A stretch of 64,000 nucleotides of DNA, taken from assembly GCA_900316795.1 (NCBI GenBank), contig ONEF01000008.1, positions 47,853-111,852 on the forward strand, written 5' to 3'. Origin of the DNA: an uncultured Bacteroidales bacterium. Its GTDB lineage: Bacteria > Bacteroidota > Bacteroidia > Bacteroidales > UBA932. Under the pieces are notes generated by a model. It was given only the letters and a program-made list of their open reading frames with translations. It was not told the origin of the DNA and did not search any database. This document shows positions 1-9,784 of this stretch, one piece after another (the first letter of the stretch is position 1; each line of letters begins with the position of its first letter). The translations under genes and the position numbers were made by a program.

Positions 1-1928
1 GCGAGAATTCAGCAACCGGAGTTGCATTCTCCCGTAACCCTGCAACCGGAGAGAACAAGTTCTATGGTGAGTGGCTGATCAACGCCCAGGGTGAGGATGT
101 TGTGGCTGGTATCCGCACCCCTAACCCTCTGAACGACGCTACCAAGAGCGAGCATAACCAGCATCTGCTTTCTCTTGAGAAGGCTATGCCTGACGTATAT
201 GAGCAGCTGAACACAATCCAGCATAATCTGGAGCAGCACTTCCACGATATGCAGGACCTCGAGTTCACAATCCAGGACGGCAAACTCTGGATGCTCCAGT
301 GCCGTGTAGGAAAGAGAACCGGTCTGGCCGCTCTGAATATGGCTATGGACATGCTGGCTGAAGGCCTCATCGATGAGAAGACAGCAGTTATGAGAGTTGC
401 TCCTAAGCAGCTTGACGAGATTCTGCACCCGATTCTGGATGCTACCCAGGAGAAGAAGTTCACTCCTGTGGCTCACGGACTTCCGGCAGGCCCTGGAGGA
501 TCTGTAGGAAGAATCGTCTTCACTCCTGAAGCTGCAGTTGAGGCTGCAAAGAGAAAGGAGAAGGTTATTCTCGTCCGCGAGGAGACCAACCCTGAGGACG
601 TTGAGGGTATGAGGGCTGCAGACGGCCTTCTGACCGCAAGAGGAGGTATGACTTCCCACGCCGCCCTCGTGGCAAGAGGATGGGGCAAGTGCTGCATCGT
701 AGGTTGCGACGCTGTACATATCAACATGCTCACCAGGACAATGACCATCGGCGACAAGGCGTACAAGGAAGGAGATGTATTCTCCCTCAACGGAATCCGC
801 GGACTCGTTTATGATGAGCCGGTACCTACAATCAACGCTTCCGAGAACAAGAGCTTCATAGATTACATGAAGATTGTTGACAAGTACCGCGTACTGGGTG
901 TAAGAACCAATGCAGATAACCCTGACGATGCTCAGACCGCTCTCAACTTTGGCGCAGAGGGAATCGGACTGTTCCGTATCGAGCACATGTTCTACGGCAA
1001 GAACTCCGAGGAGCCACTTGCCAAACTCCGCAAGATGATCCTTTCCAACACTCCTGCAGAGAGAAAGATGGCTCTGGCAGAACTGGAACCATACGTTACT
1101 GCTTCAGTAAGAGCTACTATGAAGGTTATGGACGGCAAGCCGGTTACCTTCCGTCTGCTTGACCCGCCATTGCACGAGTTCGTTCCTCAGTCTGTGGAGA
1201 AGAGGCAGGAACTTGCAAACTCACTCAACATCACCCTTGAGGATGTGGCAAAGAGAGGAGAGGCTCTCCATGAGGTAAACCCTATGATGGGACATCGCGG
1301 AGTAAGACTTGGTATCTCTTATCCTGAGATTTCAGAGATGCAGTTCAGGGCAATCTTCACCGCAACTGCCCAGCTGATCAACGAGGGCTACCATCCGCAG
1401 CCAGAGATCATGATTCCTGTAACCATCTCCTATAAGGAGCTCAACGACCAGAAGGCAATTTGCCAGAAGGCTTACGACCAGGTTTATGAGCAGACCGGCA
1501 TTGAGATCAAGTATCTGTTCGGAACAATGATCGAGATTCCTCGTGCTGCCATCATGGCAGACCGCATGGCAAGAACAGCACAGTTCTTCTCATTCGGAAC
1601 CAACGACCTCACACAGATGACATTCGGCTTCTCAAGAGACGATGTCGGAGGATTCATGCAGGACTACATCGACAAGAAGATCATCGCTGCCGATCCGTTC
1701 CAGTCAATTGACCCTCTTTCTGTTGGAAAACTCGTTGAAATGGGTGTACAGAAAGGACGTTCAACCAAGCCGGATCTGAAGTGCGGTGTCTGCGGCGAGC
1801 ACGGTGGAGACCCTGCTTCTGTAGAACTCTTCCACAAGTTCGGCATGAACTACGTATCCTGCTCACCGTTCCGCGTACCTATCGCGCGCCTTGCCGCCGC
1901 GCAGGCAGCCATCAAGAACAGCAAGTAA
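1..1928 (+). CDS. ppdK: Pyruvate, phosphate dikinase, 3' part (5' end outside window)
   Basis: The reading frame is open from base 3 to the TAA at 1926-1928, so only the last ~640 of the usual ~900 residues are present. PPDK interconverts pyruvate, ATP and Pi with phosphoenolpyruvate, AMP and PPi in the cytoplasm. The visible part starts in the nucleotide-binding domain (SATGVAFSRNPATGEN). It then has the swivelling phosphohistidine domain with GGMTSHAA, catalytic His at 657-659. The C-terminal PEP-binding TIM barrel has CGVCGEHGGDP, with the probable acid/base Cys at 1791-1793. No frameshift or lost key residue is seen. A strong terminator follows. Family assignment is certain; the promoter and the N-terminal half are not visible. 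Confidence 0.97.
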   Translation, partial: ENSATGVAFSRNPATGENKFYGEWLINAQGEDVVAGIRTPNPLNDATKSEHNQHLLSLEKAMPDVYEQLNTIQHNLEQHFHDMQDLEFTIQDGKLWMLQCRVGKRTGLAALNMAMDMLAEGLIDEKTAVMRVAPKQLDEILHPILDATQEKKFTPVAHGLPAGPGGSVGRIVFTPEAAVEAAKRKEKVILVREETNPEDVEGMRAADGLLTARGGMTSHAALVARGWGKCCIVGCDAVHINMLTRTMTIGDKAYKEGDVFSLNGIRGLVYDEPVPTINASENKSFIDYMKIVDKYRVLGVRTNADNPDDAQTALNFGAEGIGLFRIEHMFYGKNSEEPLAKLRKMILSNTPAERKMALAELEPYVTASVRATMKVMDGKPVTFRLLDPPLHEFVPQSVEKRQELANSLNITLEDVAKRGEALHEVNPMMGHRGVRLGISYPEISEMQFRAIFTATAQLINEGYHPQPEIMIPVTISYKELNDQKAICQKAYDQVYEQTGIEIKYLFGTMIEIPRAAIMADRMARTAQFFSFGTNDLTQMTFGFSRDDVGGFMQDYIDKKIIAADPFQSIDPLSVGKLVEMGVQKGRSTKPDLKCGVCGEHGGDPASVELFHKFGMNYVSCSPFRVPIARLAAAQAAIKNSK

Positions 1929-1991
1929 GAACTCGCGCTGTAAGAAGCAGATATACAACAGCCTGAGAGTTTTGCTCAGCGATTAGACAAG

Positions 1992-2028
1992 AAACGGCCT
2001 GGAATCCTCCGGGCCGTTTTCTTTTTAC
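1992..2028 (+). terminator. Intrinsic terminator of ppdK
   Basis: A perfect 8-bp stem (aaacggcc at 1992-1999, ggccgttt at 2012-2019) encloses a 12-base loop and runs into a T-rich tract. It lies about 65 bases after the ppdK stop codon. Confidence 0.85.
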
Positions 2029-2054
2029 CTATTTGCCTTTTACGAAGCCCCTAA

Positions 2055-2336
2055 TACCATAATAGCTACCGGCAAAGAAAGCGGCTTAGGGAGATAACTG
2101 GTGCGGTACTGGCTCATCGTGACAAGAATGTCAGTATAAATGCGATTATGGGGAGTGGAATAGATGTAAGGAAGCTGAGGAGCTGTATGAGTCTTTTCAA
2201 TCAGGTTGCTCCGAATGATATATTCCAGGAGGTGCTGGATGCTTTTTTCCCGATGAATGAGAAAGGGCAAAACTATAACCGTGACCATGACCGAAATCGA
2301 GGTCACAGACGCAGCGGATTTAACAAATTTAGATAG
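2055..2336 (+). pseudogene. Truncated DUF1810-family protein (C-terminal remnant)
   Basis: The frame from 2055 to 2336 encodes about 93 residues. The middle part (KRLREITGAVLAH, then DVRKLRSCMSLFNQVAP and FQEVLDAFF) matches the C-terminal half of DUF1810 proteins as I recall it: a R-L-x-E segment, then K-L-R-S-x-M-x-L-F and F-x-x-V-L-D-x-F-F. The N-terminal half, with the conserved HW-W-F-P-Q segment, is missing, because the ppdK terminator ends at about 2028 and there is a stop at 2052. No convincing start codon is seen (the first ATG, 2148, is inside the domain). The tail after 2250 is Arg/Asp/Asn-rich and unlike the family. I read it as a decayed gene. It ends 2 bases from the 3' end of the convergent DUF4153 gene. 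Confidence 0.5.
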
Positions 2337-2338
2337 GA

Positions 2339-4072
2339 CTACTTGCCGCTCTTTTTGAACAGCTCGAAATCAGACCAGTAGCCTGTGACACTGGCGGAAT
2401 CTATATTCAACGAGGCGAATCTTCCCAGGTAAGTGTCATTGCTGTAAACTGTCATGAACTGAATATCACCAGGAGATAGGGCGGCAACAGTATCTATTGT
2501 CTTCCACCGTTCTCTTACGTTGCATTTCAGTATTGTATCATTATTCTTAATAACTGCTATGATATCCTTTTGGCTGTCAATACTGTAATCCGAATTCGGA
2601 ATGTAGGTGTTGTATTCTCCGAGATTCAGTTCCTGGTTATTGTTGAAGTGATATTTCTTTTGTATGTCCGCGGCTTTTTCTATGATATCGTCAATAGTAT
2701 CTCCTGTTTCAAGTCGCCAATAACTGAAATCTAGCTTTCCATACTCGCCGTATTTGTTTTGGAAATCGGTTTCATTCATTTCAGACTTCAGGAAATCGTA
2801 AGCCCCTTGGGCTGAGATGTATTTCTTTGACAGTTCTTTGTTTTTGCTGAGTTCGGAGTAGTTGAAATGGGTCGGGAATTGTCCGTCGGTCAGAACATCT
2901 GGCAGAAGGCTGTTAAGCCTTGACATCTGGCTTCTCAGGCCGAAGTCCTTGGCCGTGATGCCCGGGATGAAAGTGAAAACAGCCAATACCACACCCAGCA
3001 TAATTACCATCCACTGGGCTTTGCGGGTTTTTCTGAAGGCTGTCATCGCGATGAAAACGGTGAGGAGTATGGCGAAGATGACAAGATAAGCCCTGACTGT
3101 GGTAACTCCGTATTCAGACAGTCTTCTTGTTATTCCAATCCATAGAAGTATGATTGGAGGAATGGCTATTGCCGGAAAGAATCTGTAAAACCAGTTGAAA
3201 GTCTTCTTTTCCAGGGCGGGCCTGACTAGCATGCACAACAGGGCAAGCGTGCAGAAAGTGCCTACCATATATGCCACGCCGCCTTGCGGAAGCTCCCAGT
3301 TGATCAGAATCTTGAATATGTATATATACAGTATTATGGCGTAGACTATAAGGGCAGGGGTAAAGATATAGTTTACGCAAGTGTTTACAAATCTCTTGAG
3401 TTTCAGGTCGCTGTCTTGTTCTGAAAAGAAATGCAGGCACATCATAGGTATCACGATATACGTGACAAGATGCATCGGGATTAAATAAAGACGGCTGCTG
3501 TTAGACTTGAGAAGCAGAAGATCCAGAGATACTATGATAAGCTCCAGCATACCCAACACCAGATAGCCGATAATGTAGGTAAAAACAAACTTGACGGCAG
3601 TGTTGGAAGTATATACGGCGAACGGCTTGTTGTCCATAATTCTGTCGCCGGCAAACAGAAAGACAAAAGCAATTACAAAGCAGACATAAATCCAAGTAGA
3701 GGGCAGGCCCCAGCTGTGCGTGATTATATTGCGGGGGACAAGCAAGGTTGCCCATACGAGCAGGTAGCTGGCAACATACAGTTCATACCAGATGGTCTTG
3801 TTCCTGGATGATTTGAGGGCAAATCTGTGAATGCAGAAAGACACCAGCAGAACAGGGAAAAAGAGAATTGGCAAATGAATAGCAGAGTCGTTCGGGTTCG
3901 CCTCGAGGGCATCTAAAAAGTTGTTTCTGGGGTCAACGAAGGCATAAAAAACGAAATAGGTCAGGCAAATCAAGGCTTCAACCGGAAACCTTTTGAAGCT
4001 GCTTGAGAATCCTTTCCATAGGCGTTTGAAAAAGCCTTCCTTCTTAATTGCGGTTACAGTTTGCTCGTCCAT
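2339..4072 (-). CDS. DUF4153-family multipass membrane protein
   Basis: A 577-residue protein with roughly ten hydrophobic segments spread over residues ~30-385. A soluble, mostly polar C-terminal region of ~190 residues follows, which I do not recognise. The stretch with YIFTPALIVYAIILYIY, WELPQGG and a later RRLSEYGVT segment is characteristic of DUF4153 inner-membrane proteins as I recall them. The function of that family is unknown. The gene is the last of a leftward group, starting 26 bases after the phoH stop, so co-transcription with phoH and purL is likely. The ATG at 4072 is the natural start: a short charged N-terminus precedes the first membrane segment. Confidence 0.75.
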   Translation of the reverse strand: MDEQTVTAIKKEGFFKRLWKGFSSSFKRFPVEALICLTYFVFYAFVDPRNNFLDALEANPNDSAIHLPILFFPVLLVSFCIHRFALKSSRNKTIWYELYVASYLLVWATLLVPRNIITHSWGLPSTWIYVCFVIAFVFLFAGDRIMDNKPFAVYTSNTAVKFVFTYIIGYLVLGMLELIIVSLDLLLLKSNSSRLYLIPMHLVTYIVIPMMCLHFFSEQDSDLKLKRFVNTCVNYIFTPALIVYAIILYIYIFKILINWELPQGGVAYMVGTFCTLALLCMLVRPALEKKTFNWFYRFFPAIAIPPIILLWIGITRRLSEYGVTTVRAYLVIFAILLTVFIAMTAFRKTRKAQWMVIMLGVVLAVFTFIPGITAKDFGLRSQMSRLNSLLPDVLTDGQFPTHFNYSELSKNKELSKKYISAQGAYDFLKSEMNETDFQNKYGEYGKLDFSYWRLETGDTIDDIIEKAADIQKKYHFNNNQELNLGEYNTYIPNSDYSIDSQKDIIAVIKNNDTILKCNVRERWKTIDTVAALSPGDIQFMTVYSNDTYLGRFASLNIDSASVTGYWSDFELFKKSGK

Positions 4073-4098
4073 GTTCTGCTGGTATTATGGCTGTTGCG

Positions 4099-5613
4099 TT
4101 ACAGTTTCTTGCCGGCAAGTTCGCTCAGGCGGCTTCTTTCTCCCATAATCAGGTTCACGTGCTCAAAGAGTTTTTCCCCGTAGAGCTTGTCGCTGATGTG
4201 GGTCAGGCCGTTGGAGTATTTGTCCAGGTATGGCTGGTCTATCTGCTGTACGTCTCCAGTAAAGACAATCTTGGTGCCTTCCCCGGCACGGGTGATGATG
4301 GTCTTCACTTCGTGAGGTGTCAGGTTCTGTGCCTCATCGATGATGAAGAAAGTATTCTGGAGACTTCTTCCTCTGATATATGCCAGAGGGGCGATCTCCA
4401 GTTTCTTGGTCCTGAGCATCTCCTCAATCTTTATGTTCTCCTTGGATGAGATGCCGAAGTTTTTCTTGATGACTGCTATGTTGTCGTAAAGTGGCTGCAT
4501 GAAAGGTGCAAGCTTGTCTTCCACGGTACCCGGAATGAAACCGAGTTCCTCGTTCTGCAGGGTGATGACAGGTCTTGCCACCAGGATCTGTTCATAATAG
4601 TCTGCCTGGGCAAGGGCTCCGGCCACGGCAATGAGTGTCTTTCCGGTTCCGGCAGTTCCTGTGAGGGAAACCAGCTCAACGTCTTTGTTCATTACGGCAT
4701 CCATCGCAAACACCTGCTCCTCGTTTCTTGGAGAAACTCCGTACTGGGTCTGCGGAAGCACTCTTACTACTTTGCCTGTAGTGGCATCGAATCTGGCGAG
4801 AATGATGTTGTCGCGTATAGGATCGCGGTCAGCTCCTCCCATCTGAAGGAACTCGCTTTCTCCCTCGCTTGTATCAACATCAACGTGCTTGGTCGGGATT
4901 CTGTAGAGCTGGTTGTATGCAGGTTTTGTCTTTATGATAAGGTCTTTGTAATCAACCTCCTCTCCGTCAACAAGAGCGTTGATGGTTTTCAGAGGAACAT
5001 TGGCAAGCTGTATTACACGGTCATAGTCCTGGGTGAATTTCTCCTCTCTGATATGGTCGCTCAGATAATCCTGGGTGAACATTCCCAGAGCTTTGGCCTT
5101 TAGTCTGAGGTTCACGTCTTTTGTAACCAGGCATACAGTGCGGTCAGGATATTGTTTCTTGTACCAGATTGCTGTTGCAAGTATCCTGTGGTCAGGAACA
5201 TCGCTTGTGAAACAATCTTTGAGTTCATCCGGGAACGGGCGGTTAAGAGAAACCTTTATGGTGCCCAATCCCGGCCCCAGCGGGTAGCCTTTTTCCGGAT
5301 CATAGAGCCTCTGCTCTGAAATCTCGTCAGCTTTGCGCACAAACTCCCTGGCGTTGTAGTTGATGGTTCCGTCTCCTTTCTTGAATTTGTCCAGCTCTTC
5401 TACAACAGCCAACGGAATGACAAGGTCATTCTCCTGGAACTTGAATATGCATCTCCAGTCGTGGAGCAAAACGTTGGTGTCGAGTACAAAAATCTTGGGT
5501 TGGCGTGTCTTGACTTTGATAACTTCTTCCAATCCGCCGAGGCTTTTCTTTGACCTGCTTCTCGTGGTTTTAGTTGCCGTAGTCCTTTTCTTTTCGGTCT
5601 TTTTCTCTCTCAT
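4099..5613 (-). CDS. phoH: PhoH-like ATPase with N-terminal PIN domain
   Basis: 504 residues. A basic N-terminal tail (~1-38) is followed by a PIN-type RNase domain starting IFVLDTNVLLHD (acidic Asp45) and including the conserved DHRILATA and LVTKDVNLR segments. The C-terminal half is the PhoH ATPase: Walker A GTAGTGKT near residue 320, Walker B FIIDEAQN, and the sensor segment IVFTGDVQQID. This PIN-PhoH arrangement is found in YlaK/PhoH2 proteins, which are described as RNA helicase/RNase enzymes acting in RNA metabolism. The gene lies 56 bases downstream of purL and 26 bases upstream of the DUF4153 gene, on the same strand. Confidence 0.93.
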   Translation of the reverse strand: MREKKTEKKRTTATKTTRSRSKKSLGGLEEVIKVKTRQPKIFVLDTNVLLHDWRCIFKFQENDLVIPLAVVEELDKFKKGDGTINYNAREFVRKADEISEQRLYDPEKGYPLGPGLGTIKVSLNRPFPDELKDCFTSDVPDHRILATAIWYKKQYPDRTVCLVTKDVNLRLKAKALGMFTQDYLSDHIREEKFTQDYDRVIQLANVPLKTINALVDGEEVDYKDLIIKTKPAYNQLYRIPTKHVDVDTSEGESEFLQMGGADRDPIRDNIILARFDATTGKVVRVLPQTQYGVSPRNEEQVFAMDAVMNKDVELVSLTGTAGTGKTLIAVAGALAQADYYEQILVARPVITLQNEELGFIPGTVEDKLAPFMQPLYDNIAVIKKNFGISSKENIKIEEMLRTKKLEIAPLAYIRGRSLQNTFFIIDEAQNLTPHEVKTIITRAGEGTKIVFTGDVQQIDQPYLDKYSNGLTHISDKLYGEKLFEHVNLIMGERSRLSELAGKKL

Positions 5614-5669
5614 ATCTTGTTTGATGTTTTTTTCTCAGCGATTCAGTTGCTTCAAATACTGTTCCCTGA

Positions 5670-8600
5670 TTACTGTTTTCTGTTCTCCTTGCACCAGCTA
5701 AGGCCTGATGTGAACATCTTTATCCAAGGGGTTACCTGGTCAATGTCCTTTCTTGTAGTGGGGTAATGAGCCCAGTTCCAAGGTCTTATGCATCTTTCAG
5801 GGTGAGGCATCATGGCAAGGTGCCTTCCGTCCGGCGAACATACTCCAGCTATTGCAAATGGTGAGCCGTTAGGGTTGGCCGGGTACTGGTCGTATGAATA
5901 ACGCAGAGCAACTTCCATATCCGTGGTCTTTCCGTCAGAAGTGATTGCAAAGCACCCGTTGGTTTTCTTTATGGCTTTTGATATGCCTGAAGGTGATGTC
6001 AGGTGCTGGGCCGGGAACGAGAATCTTCCTTCTCCGTGTGCCACCCAGATACCCAGGCTGCTGCCCTGTAGGCCCTTGAGGAGGATGGAACTGCTCTTGG
6101 GAACTTCTACGCCCACGAATCCGCTCTCGAACTTGCGTGAGGTGTTGTGTAGCATCTTCGGCGATTTCTCCGGATTCTCAGGAGTCACCAGCCCGAGTTC
6201 CGCCATAAGCTGGCATCCGTTGCAGATGCCAAGAGAAAGGGTGTCTTTCCTTGCATAGAAGTCTTTGAGAGCCTTGTTGGCCTTTTCGTTGTATAGGAAC
6301 GCTCCGGCCCATCCCTTGGCGCTTCCGAGCGTGTCTGCGTTGGAGAAACCGCCTACGAATACAATCATCTGCACGTCTTTGAGGTTTTCTCTTCCGCTGG
6401 TAAGGTCTGTCATGTGGACATCCTTTACCCTGAATCCGGCCATATAGAGGCACCAGGCCATCTCGCGGTCTCCGTTGCTGCCTTTTTCGCGGATGATTGC
6501 AGCTACGGGAGCCTTCTTCCTTTCAGCTTCAGTTATGGAAGCAGGAGCCTTTCCGTCAAATCCCTTAGGGAATTTGAACTCCAGAGGCTGTTTCTTGAAG
6601 TTGGCGGCTCTCTGTCTTGCGCTTTGAGAGTTTGTCTGCCTGAGCTCCATCTGATATGAGGTCGAATACCAGGTATCTCTTGCCTGGTCTATGTCTATCT
6701 TTATGGAGTTCAGTATGTTGATATATCTCTTTCTGCCGGTTTGAGTCTTGGTGTAGTGGCCGATGACCATCATGCCAACTCCTTCTGGATGAGATTCGTC
6801 AGCAAAGCTTTCCAGTATCTTGTCAACGGCTTTGAGCTTGCTGTCTGCAACCTGTATCAGGACTCCAGGCTTTTCGCTGAAGAAGAATTCTGTCATCGGC
6901 AGGCTTATGCCCTTGATATCTATTCCGCCTGAGCGGTTTGCAAAGCACATTTCAAGAAGGGAGGTAATCATTCCTCCGGAAGATATGTCGTGGCCTGAAA
7001 GGATGAGTTTATCCTTGACAAGCCTTTGCAGGGCATTGAAGCAGAGCTTGAAGTATGCTGCGTCTTCCACGTCAGGTGCCTTGTCGCCGATTTGACCGAG
7101 GACCTGGGCAAAGGCACTTCCGCCAAGTTCCGGGGCACTCTGGCTGAACGGTATGAACACGATGGAACTCTTCTCCACTGGCTTCAGGGCAGGGGAGACT
7201 GTATTGTTTACATCTTCCACAGGCGCTGCCGCTGAAATGATCACCGTACCCGGTGCCAGGACTTTCTCGCCGTCAGGATATGTCTGAGTCATACTCATCG
7301 AGTCTTTGCCGGTAGGAACGTTGATTCCCAGGTCAATAGCGAAGTCGCTGACCGCCTTGACCGCCTTGTAGAGCCTTGCGTCTTCTCCTTTGTTACGGCT
7401 TGGCCACATCCAGTTTGCGGACAGGGAAACTCCCTTGAGGCCATCCTTGATAGGTGCCCATACTATATTTGTGAGAGCCTCGGCGATGGCCAGACGGCTG
7501 CCTGCCGCTGAATCTATAAGCCCGGCTACAGGTGCATGGCCCAGTGATGTGGCGATGCCTTCCTTGTTGTCATATCCGATGGCTGTAACCGCCAGGTTGT
7601 TAAGCGGAAGCTGGATTTCTCCGCAGCACTGCTGCAACGCAATCAGTCCGGTAACCGAACGGTCCACCTTGTCCGTGAGCCAGTCTTTGCAGGCCACGCT
7701 TTCAAGGCGGAGAACCTGACTTAGATAATCGGAGAACTTCTCTGTGCTGAATTTCAGAGGATTGAATTTGTACTCGCAGGTAGTACCTTCCATTATCGTC
7801 TTGGGAGCGCTGCCGAACATATCTTTCATTTCCAGGTCTATGGCGCTCTCTCCTTTCTTTTCGTCGCGGAGGACGAACCTGTGGTCTTCTGTTACCTCAC
7901 CAATCTCATAGAAAGGTGCCCTTTCTCTCTCGGCGATTGTCTTAAGAAGGGCCACGTCCTTGTCTTTGAGTGCCAGCCCCATTCTCTCCTGGCTCTCGTT
8001 GCCGATGATTTCCTTGAGGCTGAGGGTAGGGTCGCCAACCGGGAGTTTGCTGATGTCCACCTTTCCTCCAGTCTCTTCCACAAGCTCGGAAAGGCAGTTC
8101 AGATGTCCTCCGGCACCGTGGTCGTGAACGGAGATGATAGGGTTGTGGTCCATCTCACTGAGTGCACGGATGGCGTTGTAGTCTCTTTTCTGCATCTCGG
8201 CGTTAGCCCTCTGAATGGCATTGAGCTCAATCTCGTTGCCATACTGGCCTGTGTTGACCGAACTTACAGCTCCACCGCCCATTCCGATGCGGTAGTTGTC
8301 TCCGCCCAGCAGAACGAGCTTGTCTCCTTTTTCAGGCACTTCCTTGGCGGCATCGGCCTTCTTTGCGAAACCAACTCCGCCGGCCAGCATTATGACTTTG
8401 TCGTAGCCGAACTTAGGGTTGTCTTTCTCTACGCCTTTCTGCTTTGCCGCATGCTCAAATGTAAGAAGCGAGCCGCAGATTATCGTCTGGCCGAACTTGT
8501 TGCCAAAGTCGCTGGCTCCGTTGGATGCCTTTGTCAGTATCTCTTCTGGGCTCTGGTACAGCCATTTGCGTGGCTTGTCCTTCTGCCAAGGCCTCTCGAC

Positions 8601-9590
8601 GGGCTTTGCATTACCGGCGTCAAACCTCGGATAGCTGGTCATATAGACAGCGGTTCCGGCAATCGGGAAGCTTCCCTTGCCGCCAGCCATACGGTCGCGG
8701 ATTTCTCCGCCGGTTCCGGTTGCCGCTCCGTTGAACGGCTCCACGGTTGTCGGGAAGTTGTGAGTCTCGGCCTTGAGGCTTATGACTGTCTCTCTCTCCT
8801 TTGTCTTGAAGAAAGAAGGTTTCTCCGGCTTTTCCGGATAGAACATCTTTACCTTTGGCCCCTGGAGGAAGGCGCAGTTGTCTTTGTAGGCGCTTATAAT
8901 AAGGTTCGGATTGGTCTTAGACGTCTTCTTTATCATCTGGAACAAAGACGATTCCATCTGTTTTCCGTCTATGATGAAAGTTCCGTTGAAAATCTTGTGG
9001 CGGCAGTGCTCACTGTTTACCTGGCTGAAGCCGAACACTTCGCTGTCTGTCAGCGGACGGCCTATCTTCTTTGCGATTCCGTTCAGATACTCTATCTCGT
9101 CTGTGCTCAGAGCCAGTCCCTCTTTCTTGTTGTAAGAAGCCAGATTCTTGATGTAAACCACCTTGTCAGGCTTCTTGTTTACCGTGAATATCTCCTGGTC
9201 CAGCCCCTCGTAGAGCCTCTGGAGCATCTTGTCATATACAGGAACTCCGGCGGCCTTCTTTCCTTCAGCCACGCCCTTTACCTTCATCCCGGTCCCGGCC
9301 TTGTTTACAGAACCGCTCTCTCCAGTTTTCAGATAAACAGTAGGGAAGTATTCCTCCATACGCTCTATGCCCTGGATATTCATGTTCTGGGTTATTTCCA
9401 CGGCCGTTGTGCTCCAAGGAGTTATCATTTCCCTTCTCGGGCCGGTGAAATTGCCGGAAACGCTGTCTCCTTTGAGGAGAGTTGCGTCGCCCAGAAGCCA
9501 TTTTAGTGCATTGATATTATCGTCAGAGAGTTGCTTTGAACTCTTTACGGCAACGATGCTGCCAGCTTTAGATTTGAAGAAAAGAATCAT
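5670..9590 (-). CDS. purL: Phosphoribosylformylglycinamidine synthase (large, single-chain)
   Basis: 1306 residues, the usual length for the fused PurL form of Gram-negative bacteria. It makes FGAM from FGAR, glutamine and ATP, step four of IMP synthesis, in the cytosol. An N-terminal PurS-like region and linker lead to the synthase core with FSQVNSEHCRHK near residue 210, GAATGTGGEIRD, and a second AIRS-like half starting near residue 660. The C-terminal class I glutaminase has SLGICNGCQLM (nucleophile Cys), a downstream His in WVAHGEGRFSF and the catalytic MPHPERC segment. It appears to head a leftward group with phoH and the DUF4153 gene. Start ATG at 9588-9590. The spacer to divergent folC is ~190 bases. 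Confidence 0.97.
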   Translation of the reverse strand: MILFFKSKAGSIVAVKSSKQLSDDNINALKWLLGDATLLKGDSVSGNFTGPRREMITPWSTTAVEITQNMNIQGIERMEEYFPTVYLKTGESGSVNKAGTGMKVKGVAEGKKAAGVPVYDKMLQRLYEGLDQEIFTVNKKPDKVVYIKNLASYNKKEGLALSTDEIEYLNGIAKKIGRPLTDSEVFGFSQVNSEHCRHKIFNGTFIIDGKQMESSLFQMIKKTSKTNPNLIISAYKDNCAFLQGPKVKMFYPEKPEKPSFFKTKERETVISLKAETHNFPTTVEPFNGAATGTGGEIRDRMAGGKGSFPIAGTAVYMTSYPRFDAGNAKPVERPWQKDKPRKWLYQSPEEILTKASNGASDFGNKFGQTIICGSLLTFEHAAKQKGVEKDNPKFGYDKVIMLAGGVGFAKKADAAKEVPEKGDKLVLLGGDNYRIGMGGGAVSSVNTGQYGNEIELNAIQRANAEMQKRDYNAIRALSEMDHNPIISVHDHGAGGHLNCLSELVEETGGKVDISKLPVGDPTLSLKEIIGNESQERMGLALKDKDVALLKTIAERERAPFYEIGEVTEDHRFVLRDEKKGESAIDLEMKDMFGSAPKTIMEGTTCEYKFNPLKFSTEKFSDYLSQVLRLESVACKDWLTDKVDRSVTGLIALQQCCGEIQLPLNNLAVTAIGYDNKEGIATSLGHAPVAGLIDSAAGSRLAIAEALTNIVWAPIKDGLKGVSLSANWMWPSRNKGEDARLYKAVKAVSDFAIDLGINVPTGKDSMSMTQTYPDGEKVLAPGTVIISAAAPVEDVNNTVSPALKPVEKSSIVFIPFSQSAPELGGSAFAQVLGQIGDKAPDVEDAAYFKLCFNALQRLVKDKLILSGHDISSGGMITSLLEMCFANRSGGIDIKGISLPMTEFFFSEKPGVLIQVADSKLKAVDKILESFADESHPEGVGMMVIGHYTKTQTGRKRYINILNSIKIDIDQARDTWYSTSYQMELRQTNSQSARQRAANFKKQPLEFKFPKGFDGKAPASITEAERKKAPVAAIIREKGSNGDREMAWCLYMAGFRVKDVHMTDLTSGRENLKDVQMIVFVGGFSNADTLGSAKGWAGAFLYNEKANKALKDFYARKDTLSLGICNGCQLMAELGLVTPENPEKSPKMLHNTSRKFESGFVGVEVPKSSSILLKGLQGSSLGIWVAHGEGRFSFPAQHLTSPSGISKAIKKTNGCFAITSDGKTTDMEVALRYSYDQYPANPNGSPFAIAGVCSPDGRHLAMMPHPERCIRPWNWAHYPTTRKDIDQVTPWIKMFTSGLSWCKENRKQ

Positions 9591-9751
9591 CTTTCTCTAA
9601 ACTTAATATTCGTAATTAGAATATAGAAACAATATCCTTGCGAATTTACGCATAAAACTTGTTAGTTGTGCATACGGATAACCTTCAGGGAAGGTTAATT
9701 TATCAACCGACGGGTGTTGAAAAATATTCGGCCGCTTTTGACTAAATTGTT

Positions 9752-9759
9752 TAAATTTG
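9752..9759 (+). promoter_or_regulatory. -7 element of the folC promoter
   Basis: TAAATTTG fits the Bacteroidota -7 consensus TAnnTTTG. No TTTG lies at the proper 19-20-base spacing upstream. Transcription would begin near 9765, downstream of the ATG at 9761, which favours the ATG at 9785 as the folC start. Confidence 0.5.
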
Positions 9760-9784
9760 GATGTGTTTAGTTATTCTCACCGAT

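Noticed and set aside
2040..2306. 88-codon minus-strand frame after ppdK
   Set aside because: It lies opposite the better-supported DUF1810 remnant and lacks any motif.
7881..9506. 541-codon open frame opposite purL
   Set aside because: Shadow frame of the conserved PurL gene; the translation has no domain and the true gene is on the minus strand.
9737..9759. Full TTTG / TAnnTTTG promoter for folC
   Set aside because: The TTTG at 9737 is only 11 bases from the -7 box; just the -7 element is kept.
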